Source: Luteibacter sp. dw_328 (lineage in GTDB: Bacteria > Pseudomonadota > Gammaproteobacteria > Xanthomonadales > Rhodanobacteraceae). From it: a stretch of DNA of 64,000 nucleotides. Location of the stretch: NCBI RefSeq assembly GCF_018449605.1, contig NZ_JAAVUW010000002.1, forward strand, positions 434,001 through 498,000, read 5' to 3'. Under the pieces are notes generated by a model. The model saw nothing but the letters and a program-made list of their open reading frames with translations, was not told the DNA's origin and ran no database searches. Positions 26,569-34,849 of this stretch are shown one piece after another. The translations under genes were made by a program, and so were the position numbers. Positions within the stretch are counted from its first letter, which is position 1, and each line of letters starts with the position of its first letter.

Positions 26569-28083
26569 ATGCGCACCCTGTCTTCTCTTTCCCTGTCCTT
26601 GCTGACGATGGCGACCATCACCCTGTTGGGCGGTTGCGCCGTCGGGCCAGACTTCAAGGCGCCGCAGGCGCAGGTGCCGGCCGACTGGTCATCCTTGCGT
26701 GCTGGTGACGCCTCGCTGCACGAGGCCGTCCCGACGGGGAATGCCGCCGTCACTTCGGCCGAGTGGTGGAAGCCTTTCGGTGATCCCGTGCTCGACCGGC
26801 TGGAGGAAGATGCCGCCGCAGCCAACCCCGATCTGCAGACAGCGGCGCTGCGTTTCGCTGAGAGTCGCGCGCAACGCCAGACCACGGCGGCGCAGCGCGG
26901 CCCGCAAGTGGACATGACGGCCAGCGTGCAGCGTCAGCGGCCCAGCGAGAATGGTGCGACCAGCCGCACGATCGACGTACTCGCACCTGCCGATCGCCGC
27001 GATGCACTGGTGAAGTTGCTAAGCCAGCCCTATGACATCTACCAGGGAGGCTTCGACGCGTCGTGGGAGCCCGATTTCTGGGGTCGTGTACGTCGGTCGG
27101 TCGAAGCGGCGGATGCGCAGGTGTCGGCGTCGGGCGCGTTGTTCGATGGCGCGCGCCTGGATGTCGCCGCCGACGTGGCGCGTGGGTACTTCGCTTTGCG
27201 TGGCACGCAGCGGCAGATCGCACTGACGCGTGCTGATCTCGACGCTGCCCAGGACCACTTCACGCTCATGAAGGCGAGGGCAGACGGTGGCATGGCCAGC
27301 GACCTCGACACCACACAGCAGCAGGCGCTGCTCTCCGACCTTCGTGCGCGACTGCCTGCGCTGCTCGCGGAGGAGGCGAATTCGCTCGATCAACTCTCAG
27401 TGCTGATCGGCCAGACACCCGGGACCCTGCAGGCGCGGCTGGCGCCGCCCGCTGATGCGGATACGAAGCCGGTCCTCCCGAGCCTGGCGCTGGGCATCCC
27501 CTCGGATGTCGTGCGGCGCCGACCGGACATCCGACAGGCCGAAGCGCAGCTGCACGAAGCCACGGCGAATACCGGCGTAGCGATCGCTGACCTCTACCCG
27601 CGCATCACCCTGGGCGGCAGTTTTGCCTTTGAATCGCTGCAGACGGGGGACTTTGGTGACTGGGGTAGCCGACACTGGTCGGTCGGACCGAGCCTGGACC
27701 TGCCCATCTTCGACATGGGTCGCCGCCGCAGTGTAGTGACGCTGCGCAAGTTGCAGCAGCAGGAGGCTGCCGTGGCCTGGCAGAAGAGCGTGTTGCAGGC
27801 GTGGTCGGATATCGACACGGCAGTGAACGCTTACTCGGCGGAAGCCCAGCGCAATGCGCAGCTCGCCGAGCGCGAACGCTTGTCTCGCGACGCTTACTCG
27901 CTCGCCGACGTTCGCTACCGGAACGGACGAACCACGTTCATGGAGGCGCTCGATGCCGAGCGGACACTGCTCGCGGCCCAGCGTGACCGCGCCGATAGCG
28001 ATGCGCAGCTCGCTATCAAACGGGTAGCGATCTACAAGGCCATCGGCGGCGGGGACGTGCCGGCCGCCGCAGTCATACGGTAA
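26569..28083 (+). CDS. Outer membrane efflux lipoprotein (NodT/OprM family)
   Basis: A 504-residue TolC-type channel. The signal peptide ends LLGGCAVGPDF, a lipobox that anchors the protein, and the sequence AVGPDFKAP is standard for the NodT subfamily. Two OEP repeats follow, with DVAADVARGYFALRGTQRQI in the first and IADLYPRITLGGSF plus a LPIFDMGRRR turn in the second, and the C-terminal YRNGRTTFMEALDAERTLL helix. It completes the efflux pump encoded from 21506. The start is the ATG at 26569; an upstream frame extension overlaps the permease gene and is not used. Confidence 0.94.
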   Translation: MRTLSSLSLSLLTMATITLLGGCAVGPDFKAPQAQVPADWSSLRAGDASLHEAVPTGNAAVTSAEWWKPFGDPVLDRLEEDAAAANPDLQTAALRFAESRAQRQTTAAQRGPQVDMTASVQRQRPSENGATSRTIDVLAPADRRDALVKLLSQPYDIYQGGFDASWEPDFWGRVRRSVEAADAQVSASGALFDGARLDVAADVARGYFALRGTQRQIALTRADLDAAQDHFTLMKARADGGMASDLDTTQQQALLSDLRARLPALLAEEANSLDQLSVLIGQTPGTLQARLAPPADADTKPVLPSLALGIPSDVVRRRPDIRQAEAQLHEATANTGVAIADLYPRITLGGSFAFESLQTGDFGDWGSRHWSVGPSLDLPIFDMGRRRSVVTLRKLQQQEAAVAWQKSVLQAWSDIDTAVNAYSAEAQRNAQLAERERLSRDAYSLADVRYRNGRTTFMEALDAERTLLAAQRDRADSDAQLAIKRVAIYKAIGGGDVPAAAVIR

Positions 28084-28091
28084 AAAACGAG

Positions 28092-28106
28092 TGTTATTGT
28101 ATAACA
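28092..28106. promoter_or_regulatory. Zur-like box upstream of the phospholipase D-like gene
   Basis: TGTTAT-TGT-ATAACA is a perfect dyad with the half-sites and 3-bp spacing of gammaproteobacterial Zur boxes (E. coli pattern TGTTATANTATAACA). It ends 21 bp before the ATG at 28127 and follows the efflux operon stop by 8 bp. A closely similar element lies in the same position before the ZrgA gene, so zinc-dependent repression by Zur is the most likely reading. Confidence 0.7.
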
Positions 28107-28126
28107 TTCACTCGAGATGGACGCCC

Positions 28127-29419
28127 ATGTCACCCCTCCCGCCCCCCGTCGGTACGCTCGCCCTGCGGCGCTGGATCGCCATTGCTTCGCTGCTTGTCAT
28201 GGGACTGTCCGCCAGCGCGCTGGACGCGCGGGAGAAGATGCTCCCGGCACCGGATTTCGAGATTGTCGAGAGCGTGCCCGATGCTTCGATTTACGGCGAG
28301 CCGGGCGTGCGACGTACACAGACGGTCTGGCTGGAGATGATTCGTGGCGCGACCACCCGCATCGACATCGCTGCCTTCTACATCGCCGACAAACCGGGTG
28401 GCCCACTGGCGCCGGTGCTCGACGCGCTGGTCGAGCGTGCCCGCGCAGGCGTCAAGGTACGCATCCTGGTCGACCAGACGTTCCTCGCGGACAACCATGA
28501 AAGCGTCGACCGTTTCCGTGCCTTGCCCGGCTTCGAGATTCGCGTGCTGCCGGTCAAGACGCTGACGGGCGGCGTGTTGCACGCCAAGTACATGGTGGTC
28601 GACAACGCGGACGTCTTTGTCGGGAGCCAGAACTGGGACTGGCGCGCCTTGAACGAGATCCATGAAATAGGGGCTCGCGTACGCAACCGGCGCTTCGCGC
28701 AGACGTTCGGTGCCACGTTCGATTTCGACTGGCAACTGGCTGGAAGCCCGGCCTCGCCGACTTCGGGGGAACACGCCGCGGCGGCGCTCGCGTTCGCCCC
28801 GGTCACGGCGACCGATCCGGAGATCCTGGGCGCGCCTGGCGAAGGCAACGTGGTTTCCTATCCGGCGTTCAGTCCCACCTCGTTGATGCCGGACTGGGTC
28901 ACGGCCGAGGAGCCTGCACTGGTCGATCTCATCAACAGTTCCCAGCACATCGTTCGCGTGCAGGTCATGACGCTCTCGGCGCTGCGTGGCTATGGCGAGA
29001 AGGGATGGTGGATACCGGTCGACGCGGCATTGCGTGACGCCGCGGCGCGCGGGGTGGAGGTCCGGATCATCGTGGCCGACTGGGCACTTCATGAACCCAT
29101 GCAGGGCTACCTCAAGAGCCTCAGCCTGATGCCGAACATCACGGTCAAGTTCAGTCGCGTTCCGCCGTCGCCGACGGGCTTCATTCCCTATGCGCGTGTC
29201 GAACACGCGAAGTACGCGGTGGTCGACGATCGCGGCGTCTACATCGGGACAGGAAACTGGGAGTCGAGTTACTTCCATACGTCGGTAGACGCATCGGTCT
29301 TCATGCGGGGAGCGGGTCCGGCGGCGACACTGACACGCATCTTCGAGCGTGACTGGTCGGGCCCTTACGTCACGACCGTGGAGGCTGGCAAGACCTACGT
29401 CGAGGCGACAACGCACTGA
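28127..29419 (+). CDS. Exported phospholipase D-like protein, probably zinc-regulated
   Basis: A 430-residue protein with an N-terminal signal peptide (WIAIASLLVMGLSASALDA). Two HKD motifs are intact: HAKYMVVDNADVFVGSQNW at about residue 152 and HAKYAVVDDRGVYIGTGNWE at about residue 360, so it should form the two-His phosphodiesterase site of the PLD superfamily. Being exported, it may cleave phospholipids or nucleic acid outside the cytoplasm. The Zur-like box 21 bp upstream of the start puts it in the predicted zinc-starvation response; it is separated from ZrgA by 72 bp with a second box. How a PLD enzyme serves zinc supply is not evident. Confidence 0.88.
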   Translation: MSPLPPPVGTLALRRWIAIASLLVMGLSASALDAREKMLPAPDFEIVESVPDASIYGEPGVRRTQTVWLEMIRGATTRIDIAAFYIADKPGGPLAPVLDALVERARAGVKVRILVDQTFLADNHESVDRFRALPGFEIRVLPVKTLTGGVLHAKYMVVDNADVFVGSQNWDWRALNEIHEIGARVRNRRFAQTFGATFDFDWQLAGSPASPTSGEHAAAALAFAPVTATDPEILGAPGEGNVVSYPAFSPTSLMPDWVTAEEPALVDLINSSQHIVRVQVMTLSALRGYGEKGWWIPVDAALRDAAARGVEVRIIVADWALHEPMQGYLKSLSLMPNITVKFSRVPPSPTGFIPYARVEHAKYAVVDDRGVYIGTGNWESSYFHTSVDASVFMRGAGPAATLTRIFERDWSGPYVTTVEAGKTYVEATTH

Positions 29420-29457
29420 CGATGGAGGGACTAGCGCGCTGCCGAGGTTCTCGTGTA

Positions 29458-29472
29458 CGTTATGTTATAACA
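29458..29472. promoter_or_regulatory. Zur-like box upstream of the zinc uptake operon
   Basis: CGTTAT-GTT-ATAACA matches the Zur pattern with one mismatch in the first half-site. Outer arms CGTGTA (29452-29457) and TACACG (29473-29478) make it a 27-bp dyad with a single mismatched pair. It ends 20 bp before the ATG of the ZrgA gene, nearly the same spacing as at 28092-28106. Confidence 0.75.
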
Positions 29473-29491
29473 TACACGAGTCGACCCGCAC

Positions 29492-30016
29492 ATGAAATTA
29501 CGAACAGCCCCGTTTCTGGTCGTCCTGGCCCTCGCGGCAGGGCGCTTACCGGCCGAAGAGCGCCACCTGGGTCCTCATGTCCACGGCCAGGCGACGCTCC
29601 AGGTGTCATCGGACGGACCGGCGTTGGTGGTCGCCCTGAGCATTCCTGGTCACGACGCCGTGGGCTTCGAGCATCCACCGGCCACCACTGAACAGGCGCA
29701 AGCGCTCGCCAAGGCCAGGGAAACGCTGCGGGTAGGCAAATGGCTCGTGCCTGCCGGCGGGGCCAACTGCACGGCGCCCCCCGCGAAGGTCGTCGCCGAC
29801 GGCTTCGACGTTAATGCCAAGCCCGGCGGACACGCTGATTTCGACGTGACCTATGAGTTCACGTGTGCGGCTCCCGAAAAACTCGATGCCGTCGAAGTCG
29901 GCCTGTTCGCCGCCTTCCCCGCGTTGCAGCGTGTGGTCGTCGACATCGTGACCGCCAACGGTGCCACGCAGCAGGTGCTCGACAGGCCCATGACGCATGT
30001 GACGTTGTCCCCATGA
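29492..30016 (+). CDS. ZrgA/DUF2796 family periplasmic zinc uptake protein
   Basis: A 174-residue exported protein. After the signal peptide (FLVVLALAAGRLPAEE) comes RHLGPHVHGQATLQV; the HxHG opening near residue 30 is the hallmark of DUF2796/ZrgA proteins, where it probably binds Zn. The remainder fits the family: a VALSIPGHDAVGFEHPP strand, two cysteines (GANCTAP and FTCAAPE), and a C-terminal beta strand. In Vibrio ZrgA and Pseudomonas PA4063 this family is Zur-regulated and takes part in zinc acquisition. It is the first gene of the long operon, 20 bp after the Zur-like box, and its stop overlaps the ABC gene (ATGA). Confidence 0.85.
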   Translation: MKLRTAPFLVVLALAAGRLPAEERHLGPHVHGQATLQVSSDGPALVVALSIPGHDAVGFEHPPATTEQAQALAKARETLRVGKWLVPAGGANCTAPPAKVVADGFDVNAKPGGHADFDVTYEFTCAAPEKLDAVEVGLFAAFPALQRVVVDIVTANGATQQVLDRPMTHVTLSP

Positions 30017-30729
30017 TTCCCTATGGCGACGCTCCGCTGGTGTCGTGCCGTGGGCTGCAGTTCAAGTGGCCCGGCTCGGAGGCCATGTTGTCGATGGATG
30101 ACTTCGCCGTCGCGCCCGGCGAGCGCATGTTTCTGTGCGGACCCAGTGGCAGCGGCAAAAGCACGCTGCTGGGTTTGCTCTCAGGCGTGCTGCGGGCGAC
30201 CCACGGGGAAGTCACCGTGCTTGGCGTTCCGTTCTCCGCGTTATCGGCCTCGCAGCGGGACCATTTTCGGGCTGAACACCTGGGCTATGTGTTTCAACAG
30301 TTCAACCTGTTGCCGTTCCTCAGCCCCGTCGAGAATGTGTTGCTCGGTTGCGCGTGGTCCCCGGCGCGCGCGACACGCGCAGGTACCACGCAACAGGCGC
30401 AACGTGCCGAGGCGGTTCGACTTCTCGACTCGCTAGGCCTGGTGGCGCAGCTCGTCGAGCGCTCGCGCACGGGCAACCTCAGCGTCGGCCAACAACAACG
30501 CGTGGCGGTCGCTCGTGCCCTTATCGGTGGTCCACAGCTTCTCATCGCCGACGAGCCAACGTCGGCGCTCGATGCGGACAACCGCGACGCTTTCCTTCGC
30601 CTCCTGCTTGCCGAGTGCACACGGCACGGAACGGGCGTTGTTTTCGTGAGCCATGACATGAACCTCGCCCGTCACTTCGATCGCGCCGTGAGTCTCGGCG
30701 ACCGCCCGCCTTCGCAGATGGTGGCCTGA
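30013..30729 (+). CDS. MacB/LolD-like ABC transporter ATP-binding protein
   Basis: A 238-residue ATPase. GPSGSGKSTLLGLLSG is Walker A (about residue 44), FQQFNLLPFLSPVENV the Q-loop region typical of the MacB/LolD group, LSVGQQQRVAVARAL the signature (LSVGQ rather than LSGGQ), and LLIADEPTSALD Walker B. It pairs with the FtsX-type permease 2 bp downstream. The order ZrgA, ATPase, permease, DUF3299 equals Pseudomonas PA4063-PA4066, a zinc-responsive set; the ABC pair works by mechanotransmission rather than as a classical importer. Confidence 0.92.
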   Translation: MIPYGDAPLVSCRGLQFKWPGSEAMLSMDDFAVAPGERMFLCGPSGSGKSTLLGLLSGVLRATHGEVTVLGVPFSALSASQRDHFRAEHLGYVFQQFNLLPFLSPVENVLLGCAWSPARATRAGTTQQAQRAEAVRLLDSLGLVAQLVERSRTGNLSVGQQQRVAVARALIGGPQLLIADEPTSALDADNRDAFLRLLLAECTRHGTGVVFVSHDMNLARHFDRAVSLGDRPPSQMVA

Positions 30730-30731
30730 TC

Positions 30732-31988
30732 GTGAACCTCATCTCGCTTGCCCTGAAGAGCCTTCGCCAGCGTCGTACGGGCGTGCTCCTGACGGTCGTC
30801 ACCATCGCACTCAGCGTCTTTCTTCTGCTGGGCGTGGAGCGCGTTCGTGTCGACGCACGACGCGGTTTTTCCAGCACCGTGTCGGGCACCGACCTTGTCG
30901 TCGGTGCCCGGTCGGGACCAGTGAACCTTCTGCTGTACGCGATTTTCCATGTGGGGGAGGCGACCAACAACATCACCTGGAAAACCTACGAAGACATCCG
31001 GGCCATGCCGGAGGTGTCGTGGACCGTACCGTTGTCCCTCGGCGATTCGCACCGCGGCTTTCGCGTCGTCGGCACCACGACGGATTTCTTTGTCCACTAC
31101 CACTATGGGGCGAAGCAGGCCTTGTCGTTCACCCGTGGCGCCCCCTTCGCGGACCTCTACGACGCGGTCATCGGAGCGGAAGTCGCTCGCCAACTGCATT
31201 ACACGGTGGGCGACAGCATCGTGCTCGCGCACGGACTCGGTGGGCCAGCCACGGCGCTGCACGCCGACAAGCCTTTCCGCATCAAGGGCATCCTCGCGCC
31301 CACCGGTACACCGGTGGATGCCACGATCGCGGTGAGCCTCGAAGCTATCGAGGCTATCCATGTCGACTGGCGGGGCGGCATGCGCCTGCCGGGCCTGGAG
31401 GCAAGCGCGGAGAGTACGCGCCACATGGATCTGACGCCGACGGCCATTACCGCGTGCCTGGTCGGGCTCAAGTCTCGCCTGTCCTCGTTTGCCGTGCAGC
31501 GGGCCATCAACGAGTACCCGGACGAAGCCCTGCTTGCGGTGCTGCCCGGTGTCGCTCTCGGTGAACTGTGGCACCTCATCGGCACCGCTGAGAATGCGCT
31601 TCGGGCCGTGAGTGTTATGGTCGTTCTGGTGGGCATGTCCGGCATGCTCACCGCGCTCCTGGCCATGTTGAACGAGCGTCGCCGCGAGATGGCCATCCTC
31701 AGGGCGGTCGGCGCATCCGCCCGTACCGTGTTTGCGCTTCTTGTTATCGAAAGCACGTTGCTGACGACGTTCGGTGCGGTGCTTGGGTGCCTGCTTCTTT
31801 TCGGCGTCGTCGCCATCGGACACGATTATCTGCTGGCCAACGCCGGCCTGGTACTGGAGCTCGCACCGTCCGCCACCGAGTGGTGGCTGCTGGCTGCCGT
31901 CATCGTTCTGGGAGCCTTCGCGGGCGCGATTCCCGGCGCGATTGCCTACCGACGTTCGCTGAACGATGGCCTCCAGGTGCGCCTGTGA
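30732..31988 (+). CDS. FtsX/MacB-like ABC permease
   Basis: A 418-residue permease. An N-terminal helix (TGVLLTVVTIALSVFLLLG) is followed by a periplasmic domain of about 230 residues (with the conserved start SGTDLVVGARSGPVNLLLYA) and three C-terminal helices (SVMVVLVGMSGMLTALLAML, VIESTLLTTFGAVLGCLLLF, WLLAAVIVLGAFAGAIPG): the MacB/FtsX arrangement. NERRREMAILRAVGAS is the coupling segment after helix 2. The start is GTG at 30732. It would act with the ATPase upstream to move or reshape a zinc-linked cargo in the periplasm. Confidence 0.92.
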   Translation: MNLISLALKSLRQRRTGVLLTVVTIALSVFLLLGVERVRVDARRGFSSTVSGTDLVVGARSGPVNLLLYAIFHVGEATNNITWKTYEDIRAMPEVSWTVPLSLGDSHRGFRVVGTTTDFFVHYHYGAKQALSFTRGAPFADLYDAVIGAEVARQLHYTVGDSIVLAHGLGGPATALHADKPFRIKGILAPTGTPVDATIAVSLEAIEAIHVDWRGGMRLPGLEASAESTRHMDLTPTAITACLVGLKSRLSSFAVQRAINEYPDEALLAVLPGVALGELWHLIGTAENALRAVSVMVVLVGMSGMLTALLAMLNERRREMAILRAVGASARTVFALLVIESTLLTTFGAVLGCLLLFGVVAIGHDYLLANAGLVLELAPSATEWWLLAAVIVLGAFAGAIPGAIAYRRSLNDGLQVRL

Positions 31989-32725
31989 AGCGCGTCACGT
32001 TGCTTGCTCGTGTAAGTACGACCGTCGCGCTGGCTGCTTTTCTCGCGGGTTGTTCCGGATCTTCCGGGGACAGCGTTGCAGATGGTCCGGCCTCCGGTGC
32101 CACGAGCGCGCTTGCGCGGGCACAGGCGGACGCCGATGCCGGGCGCGCGCAACGTGCTGCGGCAGGTGCCGCCGGGATCGCGGCCGCCAATGCCTACGCC
32201 GCGGCGCACGGCGTAGCGAAAGCAGCGCCCTCGCCAGGTTCCGACGTGCTCGGCCTTCCGGACGAGAACGGCTTTGCGGATCTGGACTGGACGAAGATGG
32301 TGCCCCCGGAGGACTTCAAGGCCCTTGAGAACGCGCCGCCGGTGCTGCACGTCGGCAACCAGCGCATGAAGCAGATCGGCACGCTGCACACCGTCGAGGC
32401 GCTCAATGGCGCGAAGGTGCGGCTATCGGGTTACGTGGTGCCACTGGAGTCCGATAGCGACGGGAACATGGTCGAGTTCTTTTTCGTGCCGTTCTACGGC
32501 GCGTGCATCCACGTGCCCCCGCCGCCACCAAACATGCTGGTGCACGTGCGGCTATCGCACGGTATCCCAACGCCAAGCCTCTACGACCCTCTGACGCTCA
32601 AGGGCGTGCTTCACACGCAGGTGACCGAGAACGCGCTCGCGGCCTCTGCGTACGCCGTCGATAACGGCACGCTCGAAACCTACAGCAACAGTGACGACGA
32701 CAGACTTCGTCGTGCATTCGAGTAA
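31985..32725 (+). CDS. DUF3299 lipoprotein
   Basis: A 246-residue lipoprotein (lipobox LAAFLAGCSG). A low-complexity Ala-rich linker (about residues 40-80) leads to the DUF3299 domain: VRLSGYVVPLESD, VEFFFVPFYGACIHVPPPPPN and VTENALAASAY. The conserved Cys and His of GACIHVPPPP are candidate metal ligands. Family members occur next to MacB-like pairs and are Zur-regulated in Pseudomonas (PA4066). GTG start at 31985 overlaps the permease stop. Confidence 0.88.
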   Translation: MKRVTLLARVSTTVALAAFLAGCSGSSGDSVADGPASGATSALARAQADADAGRAQRAAAGAAGIAAANAYAAAHGVAKAAPSPGSDVLGLPDENGFADLDWTKMVPPEDFKALENAPPVLHVGNQRMKQIGTLHTVEALNGAKVRLSGYVVPLESDSDGNMVEFFFVPFYGACIHVPPPPPNMLVHVRLSHGIPTPSLYDPLTLKGVLHTQVTENALAASAYAVDNGTLETYSNSDDDRLRRAFE

Positions 32726-32749
32726 CACCAAAGACTCGCAGGATACCCC

Positions 32750-34033
32750 ATGAAAAACCTTGCATCCGCCAGCGTCCCCACGTTGCCGGTCACCGTGCTT
32801 TCCGGCTTTCTTGGTGCCGGAAAGACCACGTTGCTCAACCATGTCCTTCGTAACCGCCAGGGCTTGCGTGTCGCCGTCATCGTCAACGACATGAGCGAGG
32901 TCAATATCGACGCTGGCCTGGTGCGGAACGGTGGGGCGGCGCTCAGCCGGACGGACGAGAAGCTGGTCGAATTCTCCAATGGCTGCATTTGCTGCACGCT
33001 TCGCGACGATCTCATGCAGGAGGTGAAACGTCTCGCGGCCGAGGGCCGGTTCGACTACCTGCTTATCGAATCGACCGGCGTATCCGAGCCCTTGCCGGTG
33101 GCGGCTACGTTTCATGTCCGCGATGAAACCGGGTTCTCCCTGTCGGATGTCGCTCGGCTGGACACTATGGTTACCGTGGTCGACGGCAGGAGTTTCCTAC
33201 GGGACTTCTGTTCGAGCGACAGCCTGGAACAACGCGGCGAGGCTGCCGGCGAGGACGACGAGCGGTCGCTGGTGACCTTGCTGACCGAGCAGGTCGAGTT
33301 TGCGGATGTCATCGTCGTCAATAAATGCGACCAGCTCGACGGCGTCGCAAGGCGGGAAGTGCGGCGCGTGCTTCGCGCCCTCAACCGCGACGCGCGGCTC
33401 GTCGACGTCGCCCACGGCGAAGTCGATCTCATGGACATTCTCAACACGGGACGCTTCGATTACGAACGTGCCCAGAGAGCGCCAGGCTGGGTGAAGGAAC
33501 TGATGGGCGAGCACACGCCCGAGACGGAGGCTTACGGCATCACGAGCTTCGTTTACCGCAACGCGCGGCCGTTTCATCCCGCACGGTTTATGGACATGCT
33601 TAATGCGGGAATCCCCGGTGTATTGCGTGCCAAGGGCTATTTCTGGCTGGCCAGCCGCATGGACTGGGTGGGAAGCCTTGCCGTCGCTGGCGGCTCGACG
33701 GAGTCGTTGGCGGGTGGTCATTGGTGGGCCAGCCGCAAGCGTGTGGATGCGGGGCTGCGGGAGCCGTTTGCCCTGAAAGACCTCGGCGTGTCCGCGCCGG
33801 ACGAGAACGAGTTGCCGCATGAGGCCGAGCGTCGTGCGCTGCTCGACATCTGGCATCCGAGGTTCGGCGACCGGCGTCAGGAGTTGGTTCTCATCGGCGT
33901 GGACATGCCGGAGGCCGATATCCGGCATGCGCTCGACGCCTGCCTGTTGCAGGACGATGAGTTCGCGCGCGGGCCGGAAGCCTGGCTTCGGATGTTCGAT
34001 CCGTTCCCCTCGTGGTCGCTGACGGAGCATTGA
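32750..34033 (+). CDS. CobW/COG0523 G3E GTPase, probable zinc metallochaperone
   Basis: A 427-residue GTPase. [13 protein letters not shown] (residues 18-30) is Walker [14 protein letters not shown] carries the CXCC metal-binding motif (Cys79, Cys81, Cys82) that defines COG0523 metallochaperones; [13 protein letters not shown] is the Walker B/Mg region; VVNKCDQLD gives guanine specificity. The C-terminal CobW_C domain follows after about residue 245. Homologues under Zur (ZigA, ZagA, YciC) deliver zinc to client enzymes during starvation. It lies 24 bp after the DUF3299 gene, with AGGATACCCC upstream of the ATG, and is the strongest functional marker of this operon. Confidence 0.93.
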   Translation: MKNLASASVPTLPVTVLSGFLGAGKTTLLNHVLRNRQGLRVAVIVNDMSEVNIDAGLVRNGGAALSRTDEKLVEFSNGCICCTLRDDLMQEVKRLAAEGRFDYLLIESTGVSEPLPVAATFHVRDETGFSLSDVARLDTMVTVVDGRSFLRDFCSSDSLEQRGEAAGEDDERSLVTLLTEQVEFADVIVVNKCDQLDGVARREVRRVLRALNRDARLVDVAHGEVDLMDILNTGRFDYERAQRAPGWVKELMGEHTPETEAYGITSFVYRNARPFHPARFMDMLNAGIPGVLRAKGYFWLASRMDWVGSLAVAGGSTESLAGGHWWASRKRVDAGLREPFALKDLGVSAPDENELPHEAERRALLDIWHPRFGDRRQELVLIGVDMPEADIRHALDACLLQDDEFARGPEAWLRMFDPFPSWSLTEH

Positions 34034-34039
34034 GCACCC

Positions 34040-34810
34040 GTGCGAGTTCTCCTGACCCGTCCGCGCCTCCTGCTTATCGTCGCGGGCCTCTTTACCGCGT
34101 TGCTTTCCGTGCTTGTCGCAAAGCGGACCGCGAACAACGGGGACCATGCGAGCAGCGTGGCCGGGACGCCGTCTTCGACGTCGCCGCACGACCATGACCA
34201 TGACCATGCATCGGCGCATGAGGTCGAAGCCAATCAGGCGTTGTCTCTCATCGGACCATCGCTCGTCTCCACGCCTGAAGCCGCAAATGATGTGGTGTTC
34301 CTCGCCGTGGCGGCAGCCTACGGCCGGTGTGCGCCGGCGCACGCCCATGAACTCGGCGCCATGGCGGCGCGCGCGCGTCTACCGGTGCTCGCCGGACTGA
34401 CAAGCATACTGGGGCCACATACGGGCAGCCGCTCGGCGCTGCTTGCGGGAATCCGCGAGCTGGCCTCCCGCTTGCCCTGCGACGGACCTGTCGATGTCTC
34501 GATCGGGTCCTTTCGGCAGCACGTGACCGTTGGGGCCTATGCCGCGGCGTTTCCCGATAGCTACTTCGATCCCTCCCTGTCATCGGCTTCGGCCGAATTC
34601 GGGGGCCGCTCGCTGGCCGAGCGCGCGACCGACACGTGTAACGGCGTGGCTTATGCCGTCCTGCCGCTCGATGCGCCGCGCGCATGGCAATGCACGGCCC
34701 TGCGTGCGGAAGCGCGCAGGCGCGTGGCGGGGCTCTGTAGCGGTACGGCCGACGCGGCTGCCCAGCAGATTCGCGATGCCGTGATGCGCCTACCTTCGAC
34801 GTGCCAATGA
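34040..34810 (+). CDS. His-rich membrane-anchored hypothetical protein in the zinc operon
   Basis: A 256-residue protein I do not recognise. One N-terminal hydrophobic segment (LLLIVAGLFTALLSVLVAK) is a signal or anchor; directly after it is a linker containing HDHDHDHASAHE, with seven His/Asp-alternating residues of the kind that bind Zn or other divalent metals. The rest is mixed, with five Cys (GRCAPAH, LPCDGP, DTCNG, WQCTA, GLCSG) plus one near the end (STCQ), so disulfides or extra metal sites are likely. GTG start at 34040, only 6 bp after the CobW stop. Position and His linker suggest a periplasmic zinc-binding partner. Confidence 0.7.
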   Translation: MRVLLTRPRLLLIVAGLFTALLSVLVAKRTANNGDHASSVAGTPSSTSPHDHDHDHASAHEVEANQALSLIGPSLVSTPEAANDVVFLAVAAAYGRCAPAHAHELGAMAARARLPVLAGLTSILGPHTGSRSALLAGIRELASRLPCDGPVDVSIGSFRQHVTVGAYAAAFPDSYFDPSLSSASAEFGGRSLAERATDTCNGVAYAVLPLDAPRAWQCTALRAEARRRVAGLCSGTADAAAQQIRDAVMRLPSTCQ

Positions 34811-34849
34811 GTTCGTCAGCACACCCGTTAAATACCAGGACACCTCGCC

